Both the position numbers and the translations under genes were made by a program. Below are positions 1-6,972 of a stretch of 14,938 nt of DNA, piece after piece. Where the stretch lies: positions 1 through 14,938 of the forward strand of contig JAJYBO010000009.1 of assembly GCA_021778975.1 (NCBI GenBank), given 5' to 3'. Origin of the DNA: Deltaproteobacteria bacterium. Its GTDB lineage: Bacteria; Desulfobacterota; Desulfobacteria; Desulfobacterales; Desulfatirhabdiaceae. How positions within the stretch are numbered: the first letter of the stretch is position 1; the number at the start of each line of letters is the position of its first letter. The notes under the pieces are model-generated. The model ran no database searches. It worked only from the letters and a program-made list of their open reading frames with translations, and was not told where the DNA came from.

Positions 1-125
1 TGGCGGCGATCATGGCTTCGAGTTCCTGCAGTCGTCTTTCCTTGCCGGCTAAGTCAAAGATACCCCTTCAGCGGTTCCAGTTTTTGATATAGTTCCTTGA
101 TCGTCTGTTTCATTTCTATAGACAT
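1..125 (-). CDS. prfB: Peptide chain release factor 2 (RF2), N-terminal part, with programmed +1 frameshift; runs off the window
   Basis: RF2 recognises UGA and UAA stop codons on the ribosome and triggers release of the finished peptide. Only the start is in the window. The reading begins at the ATG at 125-123 behind a GAAGGAGAA ribosome site and encodes 23 codons (MSIEMKQTIKELYQKLEP, then LKGYL), then meets an in-frame TGA at 56-54. Skipping one base there continues as DLAGKERRLQELEAMIAA, which is the usual helical start of RF2. The stretch AAG GGG TAT CTT TGA C is nearly identical to the Escherichia coli prfB frameshift window. The gene lies 42 bases after lnt on the same strand and is probably co-transcribed with it. 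The catalytic GGQ and the SPF tripeptide lie outside the window. Identification rests on the frameshift site plus the N-terminal sequence; confidence is high. Confidence 0.93.
53..68 (-). promoter_or_regulatory. prfB: RF2 programmed +1 ribosomal frameshift signal
   Basis: Read on the minus strand the site is AAG GGG TAT CTT TGA C. It holds a Shine-Dalgarno-like AGGGG three bases before the CTT slippery codon, then an in-frame TGA at codon 24 followed by C, a poor termination context. In known prfB genes, low RF2 makes the ribosome pause at this UGA and slip +1 (CUU to UUU), so RF2 controls its own synthesis. All elements are visible here, and the +1 frame is open to the edge of the window. 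Confidence 0.93.
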
Positions 126-167
126 GACAGTTCTCCTTCAATTATTTGTTTGATGTGCAGTTTGAAA

Positions 168-1766
168 TTAAGAACGCTGGGGATTTTGGTCCGCCAGTCG
201 CCGGTTTTTGAAAAACACGACCAGACACAGCAGCACGCTGACCCCCAGACAGACCTGAGAGAAAACATCGCCGTATCGGGTGTAAAACGATTCTGTCGTC
301 AGCGCCGGCATAGCACGGGTCAGCGCCGCTGAGGTAAAAATCGGCGTTGTGGCGACAATACGCCCCGCCGGATCAATGAAGCCGCTGATACCGGTATTGG
401 CGGCCCGTATCAGCGATCGGTGATTTTCGACGGCCCGGAACACCGCCATTGAAAAATGCTGATATGGCGCGCTGGTTTTACCATACCAGGCGTCATTTGT
501 CATATTGACCAGGAAGGCGGCATGGTTTCGGACCATTTTGAGCGCCAGCTCCGGGAAAATCATCTCATAACATATCTGAACGCCCAGCGGATATTGACCC
601 CACGCCAGGGTGCGCCCCTTTTTACCAGGACGGAAATCTCCCACGCCTTCCACCATCTTGCCGATGAACGGGAGCCACTTGTGCAGCGGCACATATTCAC
701 CGAACGGCACCAGATGCACCTTGTCGTATTTTCCGAGAAGATCACCACCTGCCGACATCAGAAACGCGCTGTTGTAGTAATTGATGTGATGGTCATCCTT
801 TCGGACAAAAGACGGGCTGCCGATCAGAAAATCGCATCCGGCTTTCCGAATGCCTTCAAGCACCATTTCCGTAGGCGCCGCCATACTGAGAAAATAAAAC
901 GGCGCCGCGGTTTCCGGCCACACCACCAGATGCTGCCTGGAGCCTGCATCCTTCGCGGATTCGGACAGACGGATGTATTTTTCGATCGTGGCGACCTGAA
1001 AGGCCGGATCCCACTTTTCGCTCTGGTCAATATTGCCCTGAACCACCGTGAATTCCGGAGCGGGCGCTTTGGCGATCCAGGTATCCAGCAAATGCGTCCG
1101 CCACTGCCCGTAGGCCAAAACATGAATCCCTAAAATCGCGGCGATGGCAAAGCCGCCCGCGGCCTCCGCCCGCCGCAGCAACCGGTGAGGCGTCCGCCGC
1201 TCCGCCCACCCGCGCCAGAGCAAAAACAGCGCGACATTGACGGCCACAATCAGAAACGACACCCCGTAAACCCCGGTGATGTCCGCGATCTGAATCATGC
1301 AGATATGCCGGTACTGGGAATATCCCAAAAACTCCCACGGAAATCCGGACAAAAAAAACGACCGGATATATTCCAGCGCCGCCCAGAGCGCCGGCAGAAC
1401 GGCCAGCCAGCCTGCCGGTCTGCCCTGAATCCATGCGAAAACCGCCGCGAAGACAGCCGGATACAGCGCCATATAGGCCACGAGAAGCAGCAGAATCGGC
1501 AGGCTTAAATAAAACGGCATATGCCCAAAGGTCATCAGCGTGTAAACCAGCCAGTACATCAGCGTTGTATAATGCACACAGCCGGCGAAAAACCCCAGCC
1601 GAAACCCCTGCGCCGGCGACTGATCCTGAAGCGCGATCATCAGCGGCGTCAGTGCGAACCAGATCAGGCCGGAAAATTCGATGTTCGGGAATGCGCCGGT
1701 CATCAAAACGCCGCTGAGCATCGCCAGAAAGAAACTTCGCATCGTGATGGCGGATTGTGAATTCAT
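168..1766 (-). CDS. lnt: Apolipoprotein N-acyltransferase
   Basis: Lnt adds the third acyl chain to the N-terminal cysteine of lipoproteins in the inner membrane, using a phospholipid as donor. The 532 residues fit the family length. Residues 1-225 hold several hydrophobic membrane segments (about 11-27, 32-47, 57-80, 84-114, 119-138, 166-184 and 203-220). Residues about 237-485 form the periplasmic carbon-nitrogen hydrolase domain, with the triad Glu285 (VVWPET), Lys349 (GKYDKVHLVPFGEYVP) and Cys399 (GVQICYE) all present. A last membrane helix lies at about 500-519. The start at 1766 has no clear ribosome site, and an in-frame ATG eight codons later (M9) is possible. The gene is transcribed from the promoter at 1885-1914 through a hairpin-rich leader and is followed after 42 bases by prfB. 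Confidence 0.95.
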   Translation of the reverse strand: MNSQSAITMRSFFLAMLSGVLMTGAFPNIEFSGLIWFALTPLMIALQDQSPAQGFRLGFFAGCVHYTTLMYWLVYTLMTFGHMPFYLSLPILLLLVAYMALYPAVFAAVFAWIQGRPAGWLAVLPALWAALEYIRSFFLSGFPWEFLGYSQYRHICMIQIADITGVYGVSFLIVAVNVALFLLWRGWAERRTPHRLLRRAEAAGGFAIAAILGIHVLAYGQWRTHLLDTWIAKAPAPEFTVVQGNIDQSEKWDPAFQVATIEKYIRLSESAKDAGSRQHLVVWPETAAPFYFLSMAAPTEMVLEGIRKAGCDFLIGSPSFVRKDDHHINYYNSAFLMSAGGDLLGKYDKVHLVPFGEYVPLHKWLPFIGKMVEGVGDFRPGKKGRTLAWGQYPLGVQICYEMIFPELALKMVRNHAAFLVNMTNDAWYGKTSAPYQHFSMAVFRAVENHRSLIRAANTGISGFIDPAGRIVATTPIFTSAALTRAMPALTTESFYTRYGDVFSQVCLGVSVLLCLVVFFKNRRLADQNPQRS

Positions 1767-1803
1767 GATGGTTTTCTGTGTTAATTTCGACCCAATAAAA
1801 ATG

Positions 1804-1858
1804 CCCGCGCAGCGGGTATCCTGCCCGCCTGTCGCGGGCGATGCGCCCGAACTTCGGG
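1804..1858 (-). repeat. Cluster of three GC-rich hairpins in the lnt leader (REP-like or attenuator-like)
   Basis: Three short inverted repeats follow one another: CCCGC-GCA-GCGGG (1804-1816), GCCCGC-CTGTC-GCGGGC (1823-1839) and CCCGA-ACT-TCGGG (1846-1858). Read on the minus strand, as in the lnt transcript, the last hairpin is followed by CATTTTTATT, which looks like a weak intrinsic terminator about 35 bases before the lnt start. The facing arms of neighbouring hairpins can also pair with each other (GGGCG with CGCCC; GCGGG with CCCGC), so two exclusive foldings exist. It may be a regulatory leader or a dispersed REP-type repeat; the sequence alone does not decide. Confidence 0.6.
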
Positions 1859-1884
1859 AAAAACAATAACTCTAACGGGTAGAG

Positions 1885-1914
1885 ATCATAATGAAAATAC
1901 GGCGGTTTTGTCAA
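1885..1914 (-). promoter_or_regulatory. Sigma-70 promoter for lnt-prfB
   Basis: On the minus strand a perfect -35 TTGACA (1914-1909) is followed after 18 bases by TATGAT (1890-1885), which differs from the -10 consensus at one base. Transcription would begin near 1878 and give a leader of about 110 bases that contains the three hairpins. It is the best-scoring promoter by eye in the window. Confidence 0.75.
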
Positions 1915-1953
1915 GAACGCCGTATTGCATGTTCTGGACTTTTCCTGTTTTTA

Positions 1954-1969
1954 CGGCAAACCGGTTGCA
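1954..1969 (+). promoter_or_regulatory. Possible sigma-54 promoter before the MBL hydrolase gene
   Basis: The string CGGCAA-ACCGG-TTGCA fits the -24/-12 pattern TGGCAC-N5-TTGCA, with the GG (1955) and GC (1967) the required 12 bases apart. The downstream gene starts at 2061, leaving a leader of about 80 bases. The -24 half is imperfect, and no activator gene is in the window. A sigma-70 reading (TTGCAT at 1965, GATAAT at 1989, 18-base spacer) overlaps it. Confidence 0.35.
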
Positions 1970-2060
1970 TTTTCTGATATATTTCCAGATAATGAGACGA
2001 TTTCCAATGCAAGGAGTTGATGACTGTTCAAAACGACGGATGAGACACTAAAGGAGGGTT

Positions 2061-3044
2061 ATGGAAGCATATTTCTGGGGAACCCGTGGATCGCTCCCCG
2101 CCGCATTCGATGGCGCGCAGCTATCCATAAAACTGCATGAAGCCCTCCGGTTGTCTCGAACCCGGCAGTTGAATACCGATGCGGATATCAACGATTTCAT
2201 CGCATCGCTCCCCTTTTCTGTCCGAAACACATACGGCGTCAACACGTCGTGCGTCGAAATTCGTGGGGGAGACGATGTCATCCTGTGTGACGCCGGCACC
2301 GGGCTGCGCAGTTTCGGACATCACGCATCAGCCTCCGGCCCCGCGACTTTCCACATCTTTTTGTCCCACCCCCACTGGGATCATATTCAGGGGTTTCCAT
2401 TCTTCATACCCGCTTACATTCCCGGCAACAACGTGGTGATATACGGGGGACATCCGGATATCCGGGGGGTATTCGAAGCACAACAGAAATCCCCGTTTTT
2501 TCCGGTGTCGCTAAGTGACATGGCGGCTTCGATCCGCTTTGAACATCTCACCCCCGGAAACCAATACCAGATTGCGGGCGTTCGGGTGGATGTCATATCT
2601 CAACAACACCCTGGCGGTTCATTCGGATACCGGTTCTCCAGAAATGGCTGCACCATCGTCTATTCCACAGATTCCGAACACGCCGGCCCCCCTGTCTGGA
2701 AACCGGACTACCCCTTCATCGAGTTTTTCAGACATGCGGACATTCTGATCTTCGACGCCCAATACGCGCTCAGTGATGCCATGGGTCCCAAAGAACACTG
2801 GGGGCATTCCAGCAACGTCATCGCTGTCGAACTGGCGGTCGCCGCCAGTGTCCGTCATCTGGTGCTGTATCACAACGAGCATACCGCTACGGATGTGGCG
2901 CTGGACAAATTCCTGAACGATACCCGGCGATACCTGTCACACTTTCAGCCAAATTCAACAATGACAATTCACCTGGCATACGATGGCCTGAAACTGCCCA
3001 TTTCGTCAAACAACACCCATCACTGCCGCGTCAACTGCCGGTAG
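2061..3044 (+). CDS. MBL-fold metallo-hydrolase (RNase Z/phosphodiesterase-like branch)
   Basis: A 327-residue cytoplasmic protein of the metallo-beta-lactamase fold, with no signal peptide. It starts MEAYFWGTRGSLP, typical of a branch related to RNase Z and class III cyclic-nucleotide phosphodiesterases. The metal site is complete: HPHWDH at 103-108 (from FLSHPHWDHIQGFPFF), His183 (QQHPGGSFGYR), Asp204 (YSTDSEH), a further FDAQY at 231-235, HWGHSS at 246-251 and the late His271 (LYHNEH). The fold binds two metal ions and hydrolyses ester bonds, but the substrate cannot be read from the sequence. The start is supported by a strong AAGGAGG at 2051-2057. The last eight codons lie opposite the 3' end of ettA. 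It has no partner gene on its own strand. Confidence 0.85.
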   Translation: MEAYFWGTRGSLPAAFDGAQLSIKLHEALRLSRTRQLNTDADINDFIASLPFSVRNTYGVNTSCVEIRGGDDVILCDAGTGLRSFGHHASASGPATFHIFLSHPHWDHIQGFPFFIPAYIPGNNVVIYGGHPDIRGVFEAQQKSPFFPVSLSDMAASIRFEHLTPGNQYQIAGVRVDVISQQHPGGSFGYRFSRNGCTIVYSTDSEHAGPPVWKPDYPFIEFFRHADILIFDAQYALSDAMGPKEHWGHSSNVIAVELAVAASVRHLVLYHNEHTATDVALDKFLNDTRRYLSHFQPNSTMTIHLAYDGLKLPISSNNTHHCRVNCR

Positions 3045-4705
3045 CGGATGCGGTGCGGCTGATCCGCCGCGATGCCAAGTCTGGCTTTCCGATCGGCTTC
3101 ATAATCAGAATAATTGCCCTCATACCAGACGATCTTGCTGTCCCCTTCAAAAGCCAGAATATGGGTGGCGATGCGATCCAGAAACCAGCGGTCATGGCTG
3201 ATGACCACCGCACATCCGGCGAAATTTTCAAGCGCGTCTTCCAGCGCTCTCAGCGTGTTGACATCCAGGTCGTTGGTCGGTTCATCGAGCAGCAGTACGT
3301 TGGCGGACTGTTTCAACATCAGCGCCAGATGCACCCGGTTGCGCTCGCCGCCGGAAAGCAACCCCACTTTTTTCTGTTGATCCGCTCCGGACAGATTGAA
3401 ACGGGCCACATACGCGCGTGAATTCACCTGACGGTTTCCGAGATCAATCATATCCTTGCCTTCGGAAATGGTTTCCCAGATGGTTTTGGCGGGATCCAGT
3501 GCTTCCCGTGTTTGATCCACATAGGCCAGTCGCACCGTCTGACCGGTGCGGATACTTCCGGAATCCGGTGTTTCCTGACCGGTAATCATCCGGAAAAGGG
3601 TGGTTTTACCAGCGCCGTTCGGCCCGATAACGCCGACAATTCCGCCGGGCGGCAACGAAAAGGTCATATCTTCCATCAACAGCTTGCCGTCATAAGATTT
3701 GGAAACCGCTTCGGCCTGGATGACCACATCGCCCAGCCGGGGGCCAGGTGGAATATAGATTTCCAGTTCTTTGATCTGGGTGTCGGTATCCTGTTTCAGC
3801 AATGTTTCATAGCTGTTGATACGGGCTTTGGACTTGGCCTGTCTGCCTTTCGGAGACATACGGATCCAGTCCAGTTCACGCTGAAGGGTCTTTTGACGCT
3901 CGGTTTCAGATTTCTCCTCAACCTTCAGGCGTTGTTGCTTTTGCTCCAGCCAGGATGAGTAATTGCCTTTCCAGGGAATGCCCTGCCCCCGATCCAGTTC
4001 GAGAATCCAGCCAGCGACATTATCCAGAAAATATCGGTCGTGGGTAACGGCGATAACGGTGCCGCTGTAATTCTGAAGATGATGCTCCAGCCATGCGACG
4101 GATTCCGCGTCCAGATGGTTCGTGGGTTCATCCAGAAGCAGAATGTCCGGCTTTTGGAGCAGCAGCCGGCACAGCGCCACCCGGCGCTTTTCACCGCCGG
4201 AGAGCACCGACACGCGGGTATCGCCCGCCGGACACCGAAGGGCATCCATCGCCATTTCGAGGCGAGAATCCAGATCCCAGGCGTCTAACGCATCCAGTTG
4301 CTCCTGAACCTCGGACTGACGCTCGATCAGACGGTTCATTTCATCATCCGACATGGGGTCTGCAAACTTTTCATTGATCCGGTTAAACTCATGAAGCAGA
4401 TCCACCGTGGGCTGAACGCCCTGTTCCACTATATCCCGCACTGTTTTTTCGGGATCCAGTTGAGGTTCCTGTTCCAGATACCCGATGGTGTGGCCGGGGG
4501 TAAGGATGGTTTTGCCGTTGAATTCGGTGTCCACACCCGCCAGAATTTTCAGCAGCGTGCTTTTTCCAGAGCCATTCAACCCCAGAACACCGATCTTGGC
4601 CCCGTAAAAATAGGAGAGATAAATATCTTTGAGAATGGGCTTTTTTTGATAAAATTTACTGACGCCGATCATCGAGTAAATGATTTTGTTGGGGTCGGTA
4701 GTCAT
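3020..4705 (-). CDS. ettA: Energy-dependent translational throttle protein EttA (ABC-F ATPase)
   Basis: EttA binds the ribosomal E site and gates the first peptide-bond steps according to the ADP/ATP ratio. The 561 residues match the family length (about 555). ATPase domain 1 has Walker A GLNGSGKST (42-50), signature LSGGEKRR (168-175) and Walker B LLLDEPTNHLD with Glu193. The EttA-type arm insertion is at about 96-158. The charged linker that touches P-site tRNA is at about 245-315. ATPase domain 2 has GPNGAGKTT (361-369), LSGGERNR (450-457) and LLLDEPTNDLD with Glu475. There are no membrane segments, so it is not a transporter. The start fits the EttA N-terminus; an AAAGGA lies 12 bases upstream. 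It follows the rmlD-like gene by 90 bases and converges on the hydrolase gene with a 25-base overlap. Confidence 0.94.
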   Translation of the reverse strand: MTTDPNKIIYSMIGVSKFYQKKPILKDIYLSYFYGAKIGVLGLNGSGKSTLLKILAGVDTEFNGKTILTPGHTIGYLEQEPQLDPEKTVRDIVEQGVQPTVDLLHEFNRINEKFADPMSDDEMNRLIERQSEVQEQLDALDAWDLDSRLEMAMDALRCPAGDTRVSVLSGGEKRRVALCRLLLQKPDILLLDEPTNHLDAESVAWLEHHLQNYSGTVIAVTHDRYFLDNVAGWILELDRGQGIPWKGNYSSWLEQKQQRLKVEEKSETERQKTLQRELDWIRMSPKGRQAKSKARINSYETLLKQDTDTQIKELEIYIPPGPRLGDVVIQAEAVSKSYDGKLLMEDMTFSLPPGGIVGVIGPNGAGKTTLFRMITGQETPDSGSIRTGQTVRLAYVDQTREALDPAKTIWETISEGKDMIDLGNRQVNSRAYVARFNLSGADQQKKVGLLSGGERNRVHLALMLKQSANVLLLDEPTNDLDVNTLRALEDALENFAGCAVVISHDRWFLDRIATHILAFEGDSKIVWYEGNYSDYEADRKARLGIAADQPHRIRYRQLTRQ

Positions 4706-4795
4706 ATAGTTGGAAAATCCTTTCTAATTGAGAGAAGAGCTTCATTAACGGCATCATATAGATGTTTTGTATTTCATCACCGGATGCGAAAAAAT

Positions 4796-5644
4796 TCAAG
4801 GAGAAAAACAGTCCGCGAGGATCGGCGGGTGAAACCCCAGGCTCCGGGCAAGACCAATATCGAAAGACACGTCGGAAGGCCGGGGCGCCGGCATGGGAAC
4901 GTCTTTTTGAAAACACGGAACGATAAGCTGAGGAGAGGCGCCAACCGCCGCCGCGACCGTCATTCCGAACTGATAGCGGCTGACGCGCTCCGCACCGCCC
5001 AGGTGCAGCACCCCAGGGTAATTCAAGGTGGACAGAATGCCTTCCGCCGCCGCCTCGACAAAAAGGGGCGTCCGGAATTCGTCCACAAACAGCCGGACGG
5101 ACCGCCCCTGTTTCAGAATCCTGGAGAGCGGCTGACTGCGCGGCGACGGCGCATTGCCAAACATGAGCGACATCCGCCGGATAGCAGCCTGTGGGTGGAT
5201 GCGCCGAATTTGCTCCTCGGCGATGACCTTGTGTTCACCGTACCGATTGACCGGATTGACGGCGTCGGATTCCCGGTACGGCGCGTGAAGACCGTCAAAC
5301 ACCAGATCGCTGGAAGTAAAAGCCAGCGGGACCGTATGTTCCGCACACCACTCCGCCAGAAAAACAGCGCCTTCTATATTGATGCGCCACGACGCGTCGG
5401 GATCCGTCTGGCAGGCATTGGGATCCGCCAATGCCGCGGTATGAATGACGGCCTGCGGCGAAACCTCGTTCAATACCCGAAAGATGTCCTGCCTTCGGGT
5501 AATATCCGCCCTGTAAACCGCCTGAAGCCGGGCGCCGGGCGCATGTGTTCTGATGACGCCAAATACCTGCCACCGTCGGATCGCCGCCTGACAAACCGCG
5601 GCGCCCAGAAACCCTCCCGCGCCCGTCACCAGAAGTTTTTTCAT
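4796..5644 (-). CDS. RmlD-like NAD(P)-dependent sugar-nucleotide reductase/epimerase (extended SDR)
   Basis: A 282-residue short-chain dehydrogenase of the dTDP-4-dehydrorhamnose reductase (RmlD) type. The nucleotide-binding TGAGGFLG is at 7-14, ADIT at 46-49, the HTAALADP stretch at 68-75, the catalytic Ser region FTSSDLVFDG at 109-118, and the YxxxK pair Tyr135/Lys139 in RYGEHK. DEFRTPLFV (188-196) and the LHLGGAERVSRYQFG region are typical of the RmlD substrate part. RmlD itself makes dTDP-L-rhamnose, but no rmlA, rmlB or rmlC is nearby and no glycosyltransferase is seen, so the substrate is open. It starts 8 bases after the stop of the exported MBL hydrolase, with a poor ribosome site of its own, which suggests translational coupling. 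Confidence 0.85.
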   Translation of the reverse strand: MKKLLVTGAGGFLGAAVCQAAIRRWQVFGVIRTHAPGARLQAVYRADITRRQDIFRVLNEVSPQAVIHTAALADPNACQTDPDASWRINIEGAVFLAEWCAEHTVPLAFTSSDLVFDGLHAPYRESDAVNPVNRYGEHKVIAEEQIRRIHPQAAIRRMSLMFGNAPSPRSQPLSRILKQGRSVRLFVDEFRTPLFVEAAAEGILSTLNYPGVLHLGGAERVSRYQFGMTVAAAVGASPQLIVPCFQKDVPMPAPRPSDVSFDIGLARSLGFHPPILADCFSP

Positions 5645-5652
5645 CGAAGCCG

Positions 5653-6408
5653 CTATTCCATCGGAAGAATCACCGCCGGAACCGGTGAGAGCTTTTTAAA
5701 CCGCTGCGCATCTTCGAGGCTTCCGATCCCCTTTCCCACATGCATGGGAATCGCCACTTTGGGATGGAGTATCCGGGCGGCTTCCGCGGCCTCTTCGGCG
5801 GTCATGACATAGATGCCGCTGACCGGCAGCAACGCCACATCACAGGAAATATGCTGCATTTCGGGGATGACGTCCGTATCGCCGGCGTGATAAATCCGAA
5901 CGCCGTTGACGGTCATGACAAAGCCCACATAACCGGCCTCCCGCGGGTGAAACGGGACGCCAGGGCTTCGGAATTTGTTGATGTTGTAAGCGGGAACCAT
6001 CTCTATCGGAACGCCTTTGACCGTAATCCGGTCTCCTGGTTTGACAATTTGGATGTGACCGGAAAATTTTTTGGCCGCCGCCGAAACCGTGACGATAAGG
6101 GTGCTCTCCTGCTGAATTTTAGCGACATCTTCAGGGGAGGCGTGATCCGCGTGATCGTGGGTAATCAGGATCAGATCGGCTTTGGGGCCGCCGCTGATTT
6201 TGTAGGGATCGGTATAGATGACGACACCATCGCCATCTATCCGAAAACCGTCATGCCCCAGCCAGTGAATGTTCGCGGTCAGCCTGGATATTTCCGCCGC
6301 GGTATCCGATGGTTCGGCGGCATTTCCCACCGTCCCCGCCGCCAGAACACACGCCGCCACCACGCCCAGCGCGGTTTGAATATCATTCCATTTGGTGTGT
6401 CTTTTCAT
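5653..6408 (-). CDS. Exported MBL-fold metal-dependent hydrolase (UlaG/UPF0173-like)
   Basis: A 251-residue metallo-beta-lactamase-fold protein with an N-terminal export signal. The start at 6408 is chosen because AAGGAG lies 8 bases upstream; an in-frame ATG ten codons earlier lacks a site. Residues 1-31 have a basic start (MKRHTKWN), a hydrophobic core (TALGVVAACVLAAGTVG) and a possible signal peptidase I site near Ala30. VAAC at 17-20 could instead be a lipoprotein box, but the hydrophobic stretch before it is short. The metal ligands are THDHADH (83-89), HAGDTD (174-179) and MHVGKG (222-227). The WLGHDGFRI start of the domain is typical of UlaG/YtkL-type proteins. The substrate is unknown. 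It sits 13 bases after the XRE gene and 8 before the rmlD-like gene, so probably in one operon. Confidence 0.85.
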   Translation of the reverse strand: MKRHTKWNDIQTALGVVAACVLAAGTVGNAAEPSDTAAEISRLTANIHWLGHDGFRIDGDGVVIYTDPYKISGGPKADLILITHDHADHASPEDVAKIQQESTLIVTVSAAAKKFSGHIQIVKPGDRITVKGVPIEMVPAYNINKFRSPGVPFHPREAGYVGFVMTVNGVRIYHAGDTDVIPEMQHISCDVALLPVSGIYVMTAEEAAEAARILHPKVAIPMHVGKGIGSLEDAQRFKKLSPVPAVILPME

Positions 6409-6421
6409 GATCTCTGCTCCT

Positions 6422-6697
6422 TCATGTTGGGGTGTCATTTTGGATGCTCTTGGGGGTCAACAGCGCTGGAACGCTTACGCCAAGCGCCCCGGCGACAAGT
6501 TCCAGCGTGCTGAGCGTGACGTTTCTCTCCCCTCTTTCTACGGCGCCAATATAGGTGCGGTGAAGATTGCACATTTCGGCCAAAGATTCTTGAGATAGTT
6601 TATTGATTTTCCTGAATGTCCGCATGTTGTCCGCCAGAATTTGAGTGATGTCGCGGCCCGGCTTTCTTGACTTGTCTTTTGTCGTATTTTTTGACAT
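6422..6697 (-). CDS. XRE-family helix-turn-helix transcriptional regulator
   Basis: A 91-residue DNA-binding protein made up almost entirely of one helix-turn-helix domain of the Cro/CI/XRE type (about residues 18-80). The recognition region is SQESLAEMCNLHRTYIGAVE (35-54), followed by RGERNVTLSTLELVAGALGV. The N-terminal 15 residues are basic and probably disordered. It starts behind GAAGG about 9 bases upstream. As first gene of the run with the exported hydrolase and the rmlD-like gene, it may regulate that operon, but no clear operator is visible upstream. Solitary regulators of this size also serve as restriction-modification control proteins or antitoxins; no such partner gene is present. 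Confidence 0.9.
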   Translation of the reverse strand: MSKNTTKDKSRKPGRDITQILADNMRTFRKINKLSQESLAEMCNLHRTYIGAVERGERNVTLSTLELVAGALGVSVPALLTPKSIQNDTPT

Positions 6698-6808
6698 GAT
6701 AATTTGCCTTCATTTGATGAAATCAATCCTATGAAGCAGGTGATGATAAATCTACAGACTATAAGTAGCATTTTGATATAACCCATCTCGACAACAGCCA
6801 TGTTTGGC

Positions 6809-6927
6809 GACTTCGTAAAAAGTCCGGATGCTGCGTTGCGCTGCATCCTTTGTCGTTGCGGCGCACCATAAAGTACGCCTCACGCCTCAGGCGTTGCGCG
6901 CCTTGCCTGCGGCCTTTTTACAAAGTC
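6809..6927 (+). repeat. MITE-like dispersed repeat, copy 1
   Basis: A 119-base element whose ends are inverted repeats: GACTTCGTAAAAAG (6809-6822) and CTTTTTACAAAGTC (6914-6927), matching 13 of 14 when one is reversed. Inside is a nested hairpin (GGATGC...GCATCC, 6824-6846) and a GC-rich part. It has no coding capacity; frames crossing it give short spurious peptides such as FVKRPQARR. It fills most of the region between the divergent XRE and molybdoenzyme genes, so the molybdoenzyme promoter lies in or before it. No convincing -35/-10 was found in 6698-6972. Confidence 0.85.
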
Positions 6928-6972
6928 GAATTCGGACGTGGTATTGGCCCGAAGTGAAGGAAAGGAGCGGTT

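Noticed and set aside
54..56. In-frame TGA in prfB read as a nonsense mutation or selenocysteine codon
   Set aside because: The surrounding bases match the RF2 frameshift window and only the +1 frame continues with RF2-like sequence.
456..1133. A 225-codon plus-strand open frame
   Set aside because: Antisense to the lnt catalytic domain, with no ribosome site or domain.
1027..1914. A 295-codon open frame on the minus strand
   Set aside because: It is an alternative frame of lnt, whose catalytic residues are in the other frame, and it crosses the promoter and hairpins.
4796..5644. Gene symbol rmlD
   Set aside because: The fold and motifs fit, but no rhamnose-pathway genes are nearby and related SDR enzymes share these motifs.
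4298..5812. A 504-codon open frame on the plus strand
   Set aside because: It runs antisense across ettA, the rmlD-like gene and the MBL gene, all of which have clear family motifs; its product is Arg/His-rich with no recognisable domain.
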